Assembly (NCBI GenBank): GCA_020634035.1
Contig: JACKCM010000005.1
Span: 558,001 to 622,000 of the forward strand
DNA: 64,000 nt
Direction: 5' to 3'
DNA from: Candidatus Obscuribacterales bacterium
GTDB taxonomy: Bacteria; Cyanobacteriota; Vampirovibrionia; Obscuribacterales; Obscuribacteraceae
This document shows, in pieces, positions 25,867 through 35,266 of the stretch. A model generated the notes under the pieces. It was not told the origin of the DNA. It saw nothing but the letters and a program-made list of their open reading frames with translations, and searched no databases. The translations under genes were made by a program, and so were the position numbers. Every line of letters starts with the position of its first letter. The stretch's first letter is position 1.

Positions 25867-28149
25867 TTATACCGCTGTCGGTTGACTCTTTTTCTTGATC
25901 AGATTGAGGGCGCTGCCTTCTTTGAACCACTCAATTTGTTCCGGCGTCATGGTGTGGCAGACCTCGAACTCATCCTTGCTGCCGTCTTTGTGTTGGACGA
26001 CCATGGTGAGATTGACACCGGGTTTGAGGGCGGTAAGACCGAGGATGTCGATCTTGTCTTCTGACTGGATCTTCTCGTAGTCCGCTTTGTTGGCGAAGGT
26101 AAGGGCAAGAATGCCCTGCTTCTTCAAATTGGTCTCGTGAATACGGGCGAAGCTTCTCACTACAACGGCCTTGCAGCCGAGAAAGCGGGGAGACATGGCA
26201 GCATGCTCTCTACTGGAGCCTTCACCGTAGTTTTCGTCGCCGACCGAGATCCAGCCGATATTTTCCTTTTTATAATGACGAGCCACATCAGAGATGTTTT
26301 TCTCTTCTCCGGTGAGCACATCGAAGGCCTGACCGTTCTCTTTTGCGAATTTGTTATTGGCACCGGAGAACATGTTGTCGCTGATCTTATCTAGATGACC
26401 ACGATAGGCAAGCCATACTCCAGCAGGAGAGATATGGTCGGTGGTGCATTTACCGACTGCTTTGAGCAGCACTCTCAGACCCTGATAGTCTTTGCCGTCC
26501 CAAGCCGAGAAGGGCTCTAGAAGCTGCAGACGATTGCTGTCTTCTTTGACTATCACTTTGACGTTCTTGCCGTTTTCGCTCGGTTCTAAATAGCCAAGAT
26601 CCTCGGCAATAAAACCTTTAGCAGGCAACTCGGTATCGGCTGTGGACACCGGTGCCTTCAGCTTCACCGACTTGCCGTCCTTGGTTTTGATCTCGTCTGT
26701 CATTGGGTTGAAAGAGAGACTTCCGGCAAAGGCCAGGGCAGTGACAATCTCAGGGCTGCCGATGAAGGCATAGGTCTGGGGATTGCCGTCGTTACGCTTC
26801 TGGAAGTTGCGGTTGAAAGAGGTGATGATCGAGTTCTCTTCGCCTTTTTCGATATCATCCCGTTTCCACTGACCGATGCAGGGACCGCAAGCGTTGGCGA
26901 GAACAACGCCGCCTATCTGATTGAGAGTCTCTAGTTGACCGTCTCTTTTGATGGTCTGGTAGATCTGCTCGGAACCAGGAGAGATAAGAAAACCGCAGCT
27001 TGCTTTCAAGCCATGTTCGATACCTTGTTTGGCTACATCGGCGGCTCTGGTCATATCTTCGTAAGAAGAGTTGGTGCAGCTGCCTATTAAGGCGTACTTG
27101 AGCTCTTCAGGCCATTTGTTCTCTTTGACGTCTTTACCGAGCTGAGAAATCGGCCGGGCGATGTCGGGAGAATGGGGACCCACCACATATGGTTCCAGGG
27201 TGTTCAGATCAATCTCTACAATTTGATCGAAATACTTTTCTGGATCGGCGTGAACTTCAGGATCGGCGGTGAGATAGCTCTGGTGTTCTTCTGCCAGGCG
27301 GGCGATATCGCTTCTTTCGGTGGCATCCAGATATTTTGCCATTCTCTCGTCGAAGGGGAAGATAGAGGTGGTGGCACCAATCTCCGCACCCATGTTGGTG
27401 ATTGTGCCTTTACCCGTGCAGCTAATTGAAGATGTTCCTTCGCCGAAGTACTCGACTATTGCTCCTGTGCCACCAGCGACGGTGAGGATACCGGCTAACT
27501 TTAGAATCACATCTTTCGGTGCTGTCCAGCCATTGAGGCTGCCTTTCAGATGGACGCCTATGAGTTTGGGCCATCTCACACCCCAGGGTTCGCCTACCAT
27601 GACGTCCACAGCGTCGGCACCACCGACACCGATGGCGATCATGCCGAGTCCGCCGGCATTGGGAGTATGAGAGTCGGTACCGATCATCATTCCGCCCGGG
27701 AATGCATAGTTCTCGAGAACCACCTGGTGAATGATGCCGGCGCCTGGTTTCCAGAAGCCGATACCATAGCGGTCCGAAGCTGATCTCAAGAAGTCATATA
27801 CTTCTTCGTTGGTAACCCGAGCTTGTTCCATGTCTTTGTCGGCGCCGACATAGGCCTGAATCAAGTGATCACAGTGGACTGTGGTCGGAACCATGACATT
27901 ATCGATTTTGGCTTGCATAAATTGAAGGATAGCCATCTGGGCGGTGGCATCCTGCATGGCGACCCTGTCCGGACGCAGAAAAGCATAGCTCTTGCCGCGC
28001 TCTGGAACTCCTTCCCAGCGGTCTAAATGACCGGTGAGAATTTTTTCTGCCAGGGTGAGAGGACGATCGAATTTCTTTCTCGACTCCTCGTACTTCGCTT
28101 TTCTGGAGGTGTAGAACTGCTCGAAAAATTTGGTGCTCAGTTTTGTCAT
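25867..28149 (-). CDS. aconitate hydratase, mitochondrial type
   Basis: A 760-residue aconitase. The 4Fe-4S cysteines are in IGSCTNSSYEDM and NACGPCIGQW; the C-terminal swivel domain has GEGSSREHAAMSPRFLGC with the catalytic Ser-Arg. VGTDSH-type substrate motif appears as MIGTDSHTPNAGGLGM. The length and motif spacing match the mitochondrial-type aconitase rather than bacterial AcnB. It isomerises citrate and isocitrate in the TCA cycle. It ends at a strong intrinsic terminator and lies 130 bases after the SLC12-type transporter gene on the same strand. Confidence 0.95.
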   Translation of the reverse strand: MTKLSTKFFEQFYTSRKAKYEESRKKFDRPLTLAEKILTGHLDRWEGVPERGKSYAFLRPDRVAMQDATAQMAILQFMQAKIDNVMVPTTVHCDHLIQAYVGADKDMEQARVTNEEVYDFLRSASDRYGIGFWKPGAGIIHQVVLENYAFPGGMMIGTDSHTPNAGGLGMIAIGVGGADAVDVMVGEPWGVRWPKLIGVHLKGSLNGWTAPKDVILKLAGILTVAGGTGAIVEYFGEGTSSISCTGKGTITNMGAEIGATTSIFPFDERMAKYLDATERSDIARLAEEHQSYLTADPEVHADPEKYFDQIVEIDLNTLEPYVVGPHSPDIARPISQLGKDVKENKWPEELKYALIGSCTNSSYEDMTRAADVAKQGIEHGLKASCGFLISPGSEQIYQTIKRDGQLETLNQIGGVVLANACGPCIGQWKRDDIEKGEENSIITSFNRNFQKRNDGNPQTYAFIGSPEIVTALAFAGSLSFNPMTDEIKTKDGKSVKLKAPVSTADTELPAKGFIAEDLGYLEPSENGKNVKVIVKEDSNRLQLLEPFSAWDGKDYQGLRVLLKAVGKCTTDHISPAGVWLAYRGHLDKISDNMFSGANNKFAKENGQAFDVLTGEEKNISDVARHYKKENIGWISVGDENYGEGSSREHAAMSPRFLGCKAVVVRSFARIHETNLKKQGILALTFANKADYEKIQSEDKIDILGLTALKPGVNLTMVVQHKDGSKDEFEVCHTMTPEQIEWFKEGSALNLIKKKSQPTAV

Positions 28150-28279
28150 ATCTTTACTACTCGACCTGCTTGGTTACTGATCCTGGATTTTGGGTTACTC
28201 GGCTGATTTTAAGCGAATTGACGGGCGCTTATTTAAATCAACCTATAACTCTTTAGGTTCTCTATATAATTGTTCAGTA

Positions 28280-30463
28280 TTATGCAAGGGCGTTTTCACG
28301 CCCGGAATCCAGTACGAAAACGCTGGTGGAACGGCAGATATGAGTCATCTTATCGATAAACTCGAAGTCCGGCTTTGTTTGCAGCCCCATCACCTCCATG
28401 TCCGATCGCGGTGCTCTGGCCATACATTCGTCCAGGGTGCCTACCAGAACCACACAGCTGACCGGTTCCGGCAGACGACATTCTTCGATTATTCTAGCCA
28501 GGTATTCTTTTGCTCCGGCTTCTTCTTCGGCGGTACGAACGGCGCTGATCAGGTTGATCCTGCCCTGCCAGGCTCTGGTCATCTGGATGGTGAAGAGGAT
28601 GGCAAGGTGCATGGCGCCCCGGTTCAGGGACTGGTGCATATTGACCGAGCTATCCGGTCTGACCCATAGATTAATCACTTCCGGCCCGTTAGAGCCGGCT
28701 GTGGCCGGGTCCGGCTGAGAGTGCTCTTTTAGCAGCAAGACTCCTACCCGGGCTCGACGGGCTTCGTAAATTACCTCAAGACACTCTTTATGTCTCTCGA
28801 TCACATCGGGCACGCTCAGAACAAGAATATTGGGACGGAAAAATGCGCTCTGCAATGCCTGGAGACCGGTGACCACACCATGGAAATAGTCTTTGCAGTC
28901 GATAGTCGACCAGGTGGTAAAGAGTTTGCTGTCGCGGAAAGTTTTGCCAATCACCGCTATTTTTGGGGATAGCACTTCGGCGTGGAGATTCTCGTCCGCC
29001 AATCCGATTATTCTCAAAGAGCCTTCCGGGCGACCGAGATCGAGCAAGAACTGTTTCTTGTCGGCTAGTTCATCCGGGTTCTCCACCGGGACAAGAACAT
29101 TCGGTTTCCAGGTCCTCGGATTGTCGCGGTCGAATACTGTCATCCGGACAAAGATCCAGGCAGCGATAGCTTCGAAGAAGCTGCTTCTGATCTCGTTTTC
29201 TTCTCCGCCCACCGAGGACGCCACCAGCCAGACATAGATGATCAAAACCAGTCCGGTAGCGATAAGGCTGAATGCAGGATTGATGATGAACATGGCGAAG
29301 ATACAGCCCACCGCTCCGGTTAATGGGATAAGGCGATTGATTCTCAAAGTCGGCCGGAAGCTAAGTAGACCGAGGCTCGACTCTAACAAAACGATCACGT
29401 TGAGAGTGCAATAGGTGATCAGGAAAAACATGGTGACCAGACTGGCGATGGCGTTGAGGTCCCGTACCAGTAAACCGAGCAATCCGATGGTGCCGGTTGC
29501 CACCATAGCGTTGCGCGGCTCTCCATTGGGGGCGGTTTTGCTGAACCAGTCGCCTAAAGGCAGCAGTTTCTTTGCACCCATCGCTTGCAGAATGCGCGGT
29601 GCACCGACATAAGAAGAAAGGGCGGATGAGAATGTCGCTCCGAGAATGCCGAGTACGACAATCGGCTGCCAGAGCGCCTTGTCTACCATAATCGTGTAGT
29701 TGCTGAGCAATTCGCTGGGTGATGAGGTATAGGCGCACCAGATCGCCAGGGCAAAATAGACAACGCTGCTGATGCCTATTGCCCAGAGGGTTCCTGCCGG
29801 GATGCTCTTTCTTGGATTGGTCAGCTCCCCTGACATATTGGCACCTACCATGATACCGGTGGTGGCAGGAAAGAATACCGCGAAGACTTGCCAGAAAGAG
29901 GTGCCGGGAAAGTCTCCCCAGAGACTGAAGTGAGAAGTGGGATGAAGCAGAGTGCGCGGGCAGAAGAAAATCGAGAGGATTGAAAGCCCTATAACGGTCA
30001 GGATCACGTATTGAATACGAAAGGCGAGACCGGCTGAGATCCAGGAGATAAGACAGACAAAGGCGAAGGAGAGAAGATCCACCAGCAATGCCGGATGCTC
30101 AGGAAAAATCCAGAGCCAGCCTTCTCTGAAGCCGAAAACATACATCGCCACCACCAGAGACTGGCTGAATACCAGGGGGACCCCGATACTGCCCGCCACT
30201 TCTCGACCGAGAGCCCGATAGATAATCGCGAAGGGTCCACCGGCTTCCATCCGGGTATTGGTCGCGATCGATGAAAGCGACAGTCCGGTGCAGGCGGTGA
30301 TAATAACCGCCACGGCTATGATGGCAAGAGCGCCGAGCAACCCTGCGTTGCCGACGACCCAACCCATCCTCAGGTACATGATCACCCCGAGGATAGCCAG
30401 AATCGTAGGCGTGAATACGCCTTCGAAGGTGCCGAATGTTCTAGCTGGTAAGTTCTGGCTCAT
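28280..30463 (-). CDS. SLC12-like cation-chloride cotransporter family permease
   Basis: A 727-residue membrane protein of the APC superfamily. The start (FGTFEGVFTPTILAILGVIMY then LRMGWVVG) is the TM1 signature of the SLC12 cation-chloride cotransporters, followed by LSSIATNTRMEAGGPF. About twelve helices occupy residues 1-430; the remaining ~290 residues form a cytosolic domain as in the eukaryotic family. Ions carried cannot be deduced; bacterial members are poorly studied. It follows the phosphatase gene by 121 bases, possibly in the same transcript. A short AACCTA/TAGGTT stem lies downstream at 28240-28259. Confidence 0.85.
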   Translation of the reverse strand: MSQNLPARTFGTFEGVFTPTILAILGVIMYLRMGWVVGNAGLLGALAIIAVAVIITACTGLSLSSIATNTRMEAGGPFAIIYRALGREVAGSIGVPLVFSQSLVVAMYVFGFREGWLWIFPEHPALLVDLLSFAFVCLISWISAGLAFRIQYVILTVIGLSILSIFFCPRTLLHPTSHFSLWGDFPGTSFWQVFAVFFPATTGIMVGANMSGELTNPRKSIPAGTLWAIGISSVVYFALAIWCAYTSSPSELLSNYTIMVDKALWQPIVVLGILGATFSSALSSYVGAPRILQAMGAKKLLPLGDWFSKTAPNGEPRNAMVATGTIGLLGLLVRDLNAIASLVTMFFLITYCTLNVIVLLESSLGLLSFRPTLRINRLIPLTGAVGCIFAMFIINPAFSLIATGLVLIIYVWLVASSVGGEENEIRSSFFEAIAAWIFVRMTVFDRDNPRTWKPNVLVPVENPDELADKKQFLLDLGRPEGSLRIIGLADENLHAEVLSPKIAVIGKTFRDSKLFTTWSTIDCKDYFHGVVTGLQALQSAFFRPNILVLSVPDVIERHKECLEVIYEARRARVGVLLLKEHSQPDPATAGSNGPEVINLWVRPDSSVNMHQSLNRGAMHLAILFTIQMTRAWQGRINLISAVRTAEEEAGAKEYLARIIEECRLPEPVSCVVLVGTLDECMARAPRSDMEVMGLQTKPDFEFIDKMTHICRSTSVFVLDSGRENALA

Positions 30464-30584
30464 ACTGATCCCGAAGTTGTCAGCAAGGGGAGTCTCAGGG
30501 AAAGACCAAGCCGGCCATTATCACCTGAACTCTTTAAATCTTCGAGGCAATAGATCTCATATCTTAATTTCTGAGTACAAAAAG

Positions 30585-31058
30585 TCAGGAGATCTGATCT
30601 CTGGCGAAGCGATAGACTGCGTATTTGAAGTGATGCATCTTAATCTTATGAAAGCCTGCATCTTTCATCTCTTCATAGGCCCGGTCGGCGCTCCAGCCTT
30701 CGTGACGGATTCGATAAAACGAAGCGAGCATACCGGTGCGGTCGGAGCCGTGTTTGCAGTGTAAAAAAACCGGATGATTGCCCAGATCGTCGATTATCGA
30801 GAAGTATTCATCTATCTCGCTTCGATTGGGTAATCTCCAGTAGGTCAGGGGAATAGAGATCACGTTCAGATTATTTTCTCGTCCGATAAGCAGCTCTCTA
30901 TTGACCGCTTTGCGATTCCATCTCAGGCAGATAACGGTCTTTATGCCCAGGGAGCTGAGTTGCTCGAACTCCTCGTCCCGGGGCTGACCTCCGCGATAGA
31001 ACCAGGGGGTGATCTGCCGGAAATTTCTGATGGTTATCTGATCGGGGCTGAAGGACAT
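30585..31058 (-). CDS. protein tyrosine/dual-specificity phosphatase-like protein
   Basis: A 157-residue phosphatase with the Cys-x5-Arg loop in LHCKHGSDRTGM and an N-terminal FYRGGQPRDEEFEQLSSLG segment typical of cyanobacterial and plant-like tyrosine phosphatases (DSP/Siw14-like group). The general-acid Asp is less certain. It is probably cytosolic and removes phosphate from proteins or inositol phosphates. The ATG at 31058 lies inside the end of the S41 gene (25-base overlap), suggesting coupled translation. Confidence 0.83.
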   Translation of the reverse strand: MSFSPDQITIRNFRQITPWFYRGGQPRDEEFEQLSSLGIKTVICLRWNRKAVNRELLIGRENNLNVISIPLTYWRLPNRSEIDEYFSIIDDLGNHPVFLHCKHGSDRTGMLASFYRIRHEGWSADRAYEEMKDAGFHKIKMHHFKYAVYRFARDQIS

Positions 31059-32275
31059 ATCCTGTTCTTTTCCGAAGACTTGAGGAGAATCTCCAGGGCT
31101 TTATCCAGTTGATTATCGCTTTCTCCCGGTTCTAAATCAAGTTGCAAGTGCGGTGCGACACCTTTGCCTTCGAGGCGAACGCCATCGATGGTGACGTCGT
31201 TCACCGCTAAATAAAGCGCGGTTCGGTCATCTATCTGAAAAAGTCTGCCTGCCACCACCGCACCACAGGTGTTGTCGCCCAGTAATTGCGCCCGGTTGCT
31301 ATTTCTGAGGCTATAGGCAAGCAGCTCTTTGCCGCTTCGTGAACCTCCGTTTATGAGGGCTACCATCGGTTTATCATAATAGCTGCGAAACAGGCTTCGT
31401 TTGCCGTCTCGGGCGATGGATTCTATATCCGGATAACATCTTTTGTTGCGATAGAATCTGTCCAGATCCTCCAGGCTGTTGCCCCCATAGCCGTCTCTCA
31501 AATCGAGAACCAGGGCATCACTTTTTGAAATAACGCCTTCCATACAGCCTTCCAGGGCTTCATGACAGGCTTCGCCGCCGCTCCATAGATGGAGATAACC
31601 AATTTTTTTGCCACCACTATCTATTATTCGCGCACTCTTTCTGGTGGCATCGGCATAGCCGGCATAGACAGTTTTCTGCTCGATTACTAATTTGACCGTC
31701 TCTTCTTTATCTGAATTCCGGCGTTTTATTGTGACCAGGAAAGAATTTTTATTCGAGCCGGTAAAATTGGCGTATCCTACATAGGGGTCTCCGTCTACAC
31801 TGATAATTCTGTCACCGCGAGCGATACCGGCAGCTCTTGCCGGACCGCCGTCGAGAACATATTTTACATCGCCCTTATCATCGGTGTAGAAACCGGTAAA
31901 TAGCTTTTCTTCTTTGTTTCCGAATAAAGAACGAAGAAAGAAATAGGTCTCGTCATTGACTGTAAGAAATCGGCAGTGACTGGTATTTAGAGATGCAAGG
32001 CAACCGTTGAGTTGCTTTGTGAGTTCAAGAAGGTTCTGGCACTTCGAGAGCTTGTCTCTATTCTCTTTATAAACCGGTATCCAATTAGACTCAGCTTTTT
32101 TGCGGTCGAAAAAATGTTCTCGAACAAGTTTGTCTACCCGGGCGCCTATATCTTCGGCATAGGCTCCGTCTATATAGAAGGATTTGTCTATAGAAGCTGC
32201 TAAAACGGACTGGATCGGAGCCAGGCTGCAAAAGGCAAGAATAGCCAGGTTCGCTGCAATTAAGTAAGCTTTCAT
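31034..32275 (-). CDS. S41 family peptidase with PDZ, lacking the usual Lys
   Basis: About 413 residues from ATG 32275, where a signal peptide begins (MKAYLIAANLAILAFCSL, cleavage near VLAAS). The frame is open to 32356, but that start would overlap the divergent MFS gene. A helical region, a PDZ domain (AARAAGIARGDRIISVDG) and an S41 core follow. The nucleophile is kept in GGSRSGKE, but 25 residues later, where CTPs have Lys, it reads NTCGAV (Ala). I recall a GSRSGKE...GAV subfamily of S41, so it may use another base or be inactive. Periplasmic. Confidence 0.8.
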   Translation of the reverse strand: MKAYLIAANLAILAFCSLAPIQSVLAASIDKSFYIDGAYAEDIGARVDKLVREHFFDRKKAESNWIPVYKENRDKLSKCQNLLELTKQLNGCLASLNTSHCRFLTVNDETYFFLRSLFGNKEEKLFTGFYTDDKGDVKYVLDGGPARAAGIARGDRIISVDGDPYVGYANFTGSNKNSFLVTIKRRNSDKEETVKLVIEQKTVYAGYADATRKSARIIDSGGKKIGYLHLWSGGEACHEALEGCMEGVISKSDALVLDLRDGYGGNSLEDLDRFYRNKRCYPDIESIARDGKRSLFRSYYDKPMVALINGGSRSGKELLAYSLRNSNRAQLLGDNTCGAVVAGRLFQIDDRTALYLAVNDVTIDGVRLEGKGVAPHLQLDLEPGESDNQLDKALEILLKSSEKNRICPSAPIR

Positions 32276-32355
32276 AAGCAAAAAGAAATTCCACTGAGGT
32301 TCCTGCACAGCTAGAATTATGGCATGTCCCAGATTTGTAGATAAGGCATCACCCA

Positions 32356-33672
32356 TTGCGCATAAAGCCGGCGATTTTTATCCCCACCCTCTACTTTGCC
32401 GAGGGGCTGCCCTACACCATCGTCAATATGATGTCAGTGGTCTTCTACAAAACTCTGGGGGCTTCCAATGCCTTTATAGGCAGTGCCACCAGCTTTCTTG
32501 CGCTACCCTGGACCCTAAAGTTTCTCTGGTCTCCCCTGGTTGACGTGAGGGGCACTAAAAAACGCTGGGTGGTGGCATCGCAGATGGTGCTTTCATTTGT
32601 TGTCTTGCTCGCTGCCCTGGGCTGTTTTCTGCCAGATCCTATATACGCTACTCTCGTTATCTTTCTGGTGGTGGCGGTGGCTTCGGCTACCCATGATATC
32701 GCCATCGACGGATATTATATGGATGTTCTCGACAAAGGTCAGCAGGCTTATTATGTCGGCATCCGCAATGCCGCATACAAAGTAGCCTGGCTGACCGGTT
32801 CGGGCTTCCTCGTCTATCTGGCAGGATTAATGGCCGAGAGCACCGCTCTTGGAGTTAAAGGGGGCTGGTTCGTATCTTTTTTAGTCAGCGCTCTTCTGCT
32901 TTTTGTATTGGCGCTTTTTCATATGAAGGCCCTGCCGGAGCCGGAGCTTCAAGCTGAAGGAGAGAGCGAATCTAATAAAGAGAGCCTGACGCTCAAGAAA
33001 TTCGGCGATATCTTCATCGCTTATTTAAATCAACCGCGAATTGTGGCGGTGATTATTTATATATTGATCTTCAGGCTTGGTGATGCCCTGATGCTCAAGA
33101 TGGCGCAGCCATTTTTGCTGGATGATGTAAGTAAGGGCGGACTGGCTATTTCGACAACAGAGGTCGGCATCATATACGGTACCGTAGGCATGCTCTTCCT
33201 TCTGGCTGGCAATCTCTTCGGGGGATGGCTGGTGAGCCGCTACGGCTTGAAAAAGTGCTTGCTGCCGACTGCTTTGATTCAAAACAGCGCCATCCTTTTA
33301 TACTGGTGGTTGGCTCATAGCAAGCCCCGGGGAGAAATTCTCGGATTCTTGAATCTGCATGATCGAATGTTCGAGGCAGAGATTCTTTTCACCACCCTGG
33401 TCAACTCAGTCGAACAATTCAGCTATGGGCTGGGGGTAGCGGCCTACACCGTCTTTCTTCTCTCCACGGTGAAGAAAAGCTACAAAGCGGCGCATTATGC
33501 CATCGCCACGGCGTTAATGGCGCTTGGTTTATTGCTACCCGGAGCGGTGAGCGGTTTTATCCAGGAAAGTATCGGTTACGAACTGTTCTTTCTCGTTAGC
33601 TTTTTGGCTTCCCTTCCTGGTATTATCGTCATCCTGTTTTTACCTCTTACCACAGAAGATCATGGAATATAG
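32356..33672 (+). CDS. MFS permease, AmpG/PAT family
   Basis: A 438-residue twelve-helix transporter. The start (PTLYFAEGLPYTIVNMMSVV) and the DVRGTKKRW loop, then ATHDIAIDGYYMD, are typical of the AmpG/acetyl-CoA-transporter-like PAT family. In Gram-negative bacteria AmpG imports anhydromuropeptides for cell-wall recycling; that substrate is plausible here but unproven. Start is TTG 32356 with AAGG nine bases upstream. Its stop overlaps the aldo-keto reductase start by eleven bases, so the two are translationally coupled. Confidence 0.85.
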   Translation: MRIKPAIFIPTLYFAEGLPYTIVNMMSVVFYKTLGASNAFIGSATSFLALPWTLKFLWSPLVDVRGTKKRWVVASQMVLSFVVLLAALGCFLPDPIYATLVIFLVVAVASATHDIAIDGYYMDVLDKGQQAYYVGIRNAAYKVAWLTGSGFLVYLAGLMAESTALGVKGGWFVSFLVSALLLFVLALFHMKALPEPELQAEGESESNKESLTLKKFGDIFIAYLNQPRIVAVIIYILIFRLGDALMLKMAQPFLLDDVSKGGLAISTTEVGIIYGTVGMLFLLAGNLFGGWLVSRYGLKKCLLPTALIQNSAILLYWWLAHSKPRGEILGFLNLHDRMFEAEILFTTLVNSVEQFSYGLGVAAYTVFLLSTVKKSYKAAHYAIATALMALGLLLPGAVSGFIQESIGYELFFLVSFLASLPGIIVILFLPLTTEDHGI

Positions 33673-34630
33673 AAAGTTAGGAATCTGGGGAGCGAAGGTC
33701 AGTGAGGTCTCCCTCGGGAGCTGGCTCACCTACGGCAACGTAGTCGACAATTCTCTTGCCGTCGGCCAAATTCACCATGCTGTCGATATCGGCATCAACT
33801 TCATCGACACCGCCAATGTCTATGCCCAGGGCAAATCGGAAGAGGTGGTGGGAGAAGCCCTTACGAGCCTGCAGCGCGACAAGATTTTCCTCGCTACCAA
33901 AGTCTATTTCCCCATGGGTGAAGGTCCAAATGATAAAGGACTCTCTAGAAAGCATATTTTCGAGCAGTGCCATCACAGCTTGCGACGCTTGAAGACCGAC
34001 TATATCGACCTCTACCAGTGTCATCGCTATGATCCCGAGACGCCGGTTTTCGAAGTGGTCAAAACCATGGCCGATCTTGCCGCTCAGGGTAAGATTCTCT
34101 ACTGGGGCGTCAGTGAATGGCCGGCAGACAAGATTCAAGAAGCTTGTGATAAGGCTCGTTCTCTCAATGCCATGCCCCCTGTCTCTAATCAGCCCTGTTA
34201 CAACATGCTCGATAGAAAGATAGAGTGTGAGGTCATTCCGGTAAGTGAAAAGAACGGTCTTGGCCAGGTGGTATTCTCACCTCTTGCCCAGGGCATACTC
34301 ACCGGCAAGTACAAGCCGGGTCAACCGTTTCCTAAAGGCAGCCGCGCCGAAGATGAACGGGTCAACATGTTTATCAAAGGCAAAAATCTTACCGATGATC
34401 CTATTTTGAGACAGGTAGAAGAGCTTGGCAAAATTGCCGCCGAATTAGATCTGACCATGGCCCAGCTTGCTCTGGCCTGGTGTCTGAGACTGCCGGGTGT
34501 CTCGAGCGTTATCTGCGGCGCCACAAAACTTGAGCAGATTGACGACAATGCGGCGGCGTCCGGAGTGGTGCTCGAACCACAGGTACTGGAGAGAATCGAG
34601 CATATTCTCTCTGCCCCTGTCTGTCATTGA
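33662..34630 (+). CDS. aldo/keto reductase, Kv-beta-like
   Basis: A 322-residue TIM-barrel oxidoreductase. Tetrad residues are visible: Asp and Tyr in DTANVY, Lys in LATKVYF, His in YQCHRYDP. VSNQPCYNMLDRKIE and FSPLAQGILTGKY resemble the voltage-gated K+ channel beta-subunit / YghZ group (AKR6/AKR14) closely. It probably reduces aldehydes with NADPH in the cytosol. Overlaps the MFS gene by eleven bases and the convergent gluconokinase by seven. Confidence 0.9.
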   Translation: MEYRKLGIWGAKVSEVSLGSWLTYGNVVDNSLAVGQIHHAVDIGINFIDTANVYAQGKSEEVVGEALTSLQRDKIFLATKVYFPMGEGPNDKGLSRKHIFEQCHHSLRRLKTDYIDLYQCHRYDPETPVFEVVKTMADLAAQGKILYWGVSEWPADKIQEACDKARSLNAMPPVSNQPCYNMLDRKIECEVIPVSEKNGLGQVVFSPLAQGILTGKYKPGQPFPKGSRAEDERVNMFIKGKNLTDDPILRQVEELGKIAAELDLTMAQLALAWCLRLPGVSSVICGATKLEQIDDNAAASGVVLEPQVLERIEHILSAPVCH

Positions 34631-35136
34631 GTCGACATAACAGTGATTATTTCAGCTACCAGCTCTTGTGGTGCCAGACCGGCATCCAGATAAACGGCGT
34701 TTTCTTTTTCTGGCTCTTCTAGAGTGGCTATTTGGCTTGCAAGCAGACTAGGATTCATGTATTCATGGCGGCGACTGGCAAGACGGCGGCAAAGCATAGC
34801 TTCTTCGCCTTTCAGATAGAAGAAGCCGACCTCGTCGCGTTCGTCCTTTTCTAAATCATCCAGCAGTTTCTCTCGATATTTTTCTTTAAGGGCAGAGCAG
34901 GCCAGCACAATCGACTTTTTATCTTTGATGGCATCTGCGACTATTTGATTGAGGGCGGCCAGCCAGGGGGCTCTGTCCGTATCATCGAGAGGCGTTCCAA
35001 GACGCATTTTCTCTTTATTGCAGTCAGGATGATAATCGTCCCCGTCGTAAAAACGGCAGTTCAAGCTCTTTGCAAGAAGCTCTCCGACGGTGGTTTTGCC
35101 ACAGCCCGAGACACCCATTAAAACAGCCACTTTCAT
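34624..35136 (-). CDS. gluconokinase
   Basis: A 170-residue small kinase with P-loop GVSGCGKTT (residues 8-16), the family motif DGDDYHPDCNKEKM and GTPLDDTDRAPWL, and VLACSALKEKYREKL. These are the hallmarks of GntK/IdnK-type gluconate kinases, which make 6-phosphogluconate for the pentose phosphate or Entner-Doudoroff route. It stands alone on the minus strand; no gluconate permease is adjacent. Confidence 0.93.
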   Translation of the reverse strand: MKVAVLMGVSGCGKTTVGELLAKSLNCRFYDGDDYHPDCNKEKMRLGTPLDDTDRAPWLAALNQIVADAIKDKKSIVLACSALKEKYREKLLDDLEKDERDEVGFFYLKGEEAMLCRRLASRRHEYMNPSLLASQIATLEEPEKENAVYLDAGLAPQELVAEIITVMSTQ

Positions 35137-35266
35137 GATCAGCCTCTTTAAACGATTTGCGCAAGGCGGTAATCGCTCTATTTTAGCTCTACTGAGTTAA
35201 CATATAAGTAATAAAGGGTAGGTTAGAGAAGAACGAAGCTTCCGCCAGGAAAAGAGGTCACTGAAT

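Noticed and set aside
32276..32356. longer S41 protein starting at 32356
   Set aside because: It would place the signal peptide internally and start exactly opposite the divergent MFS start.
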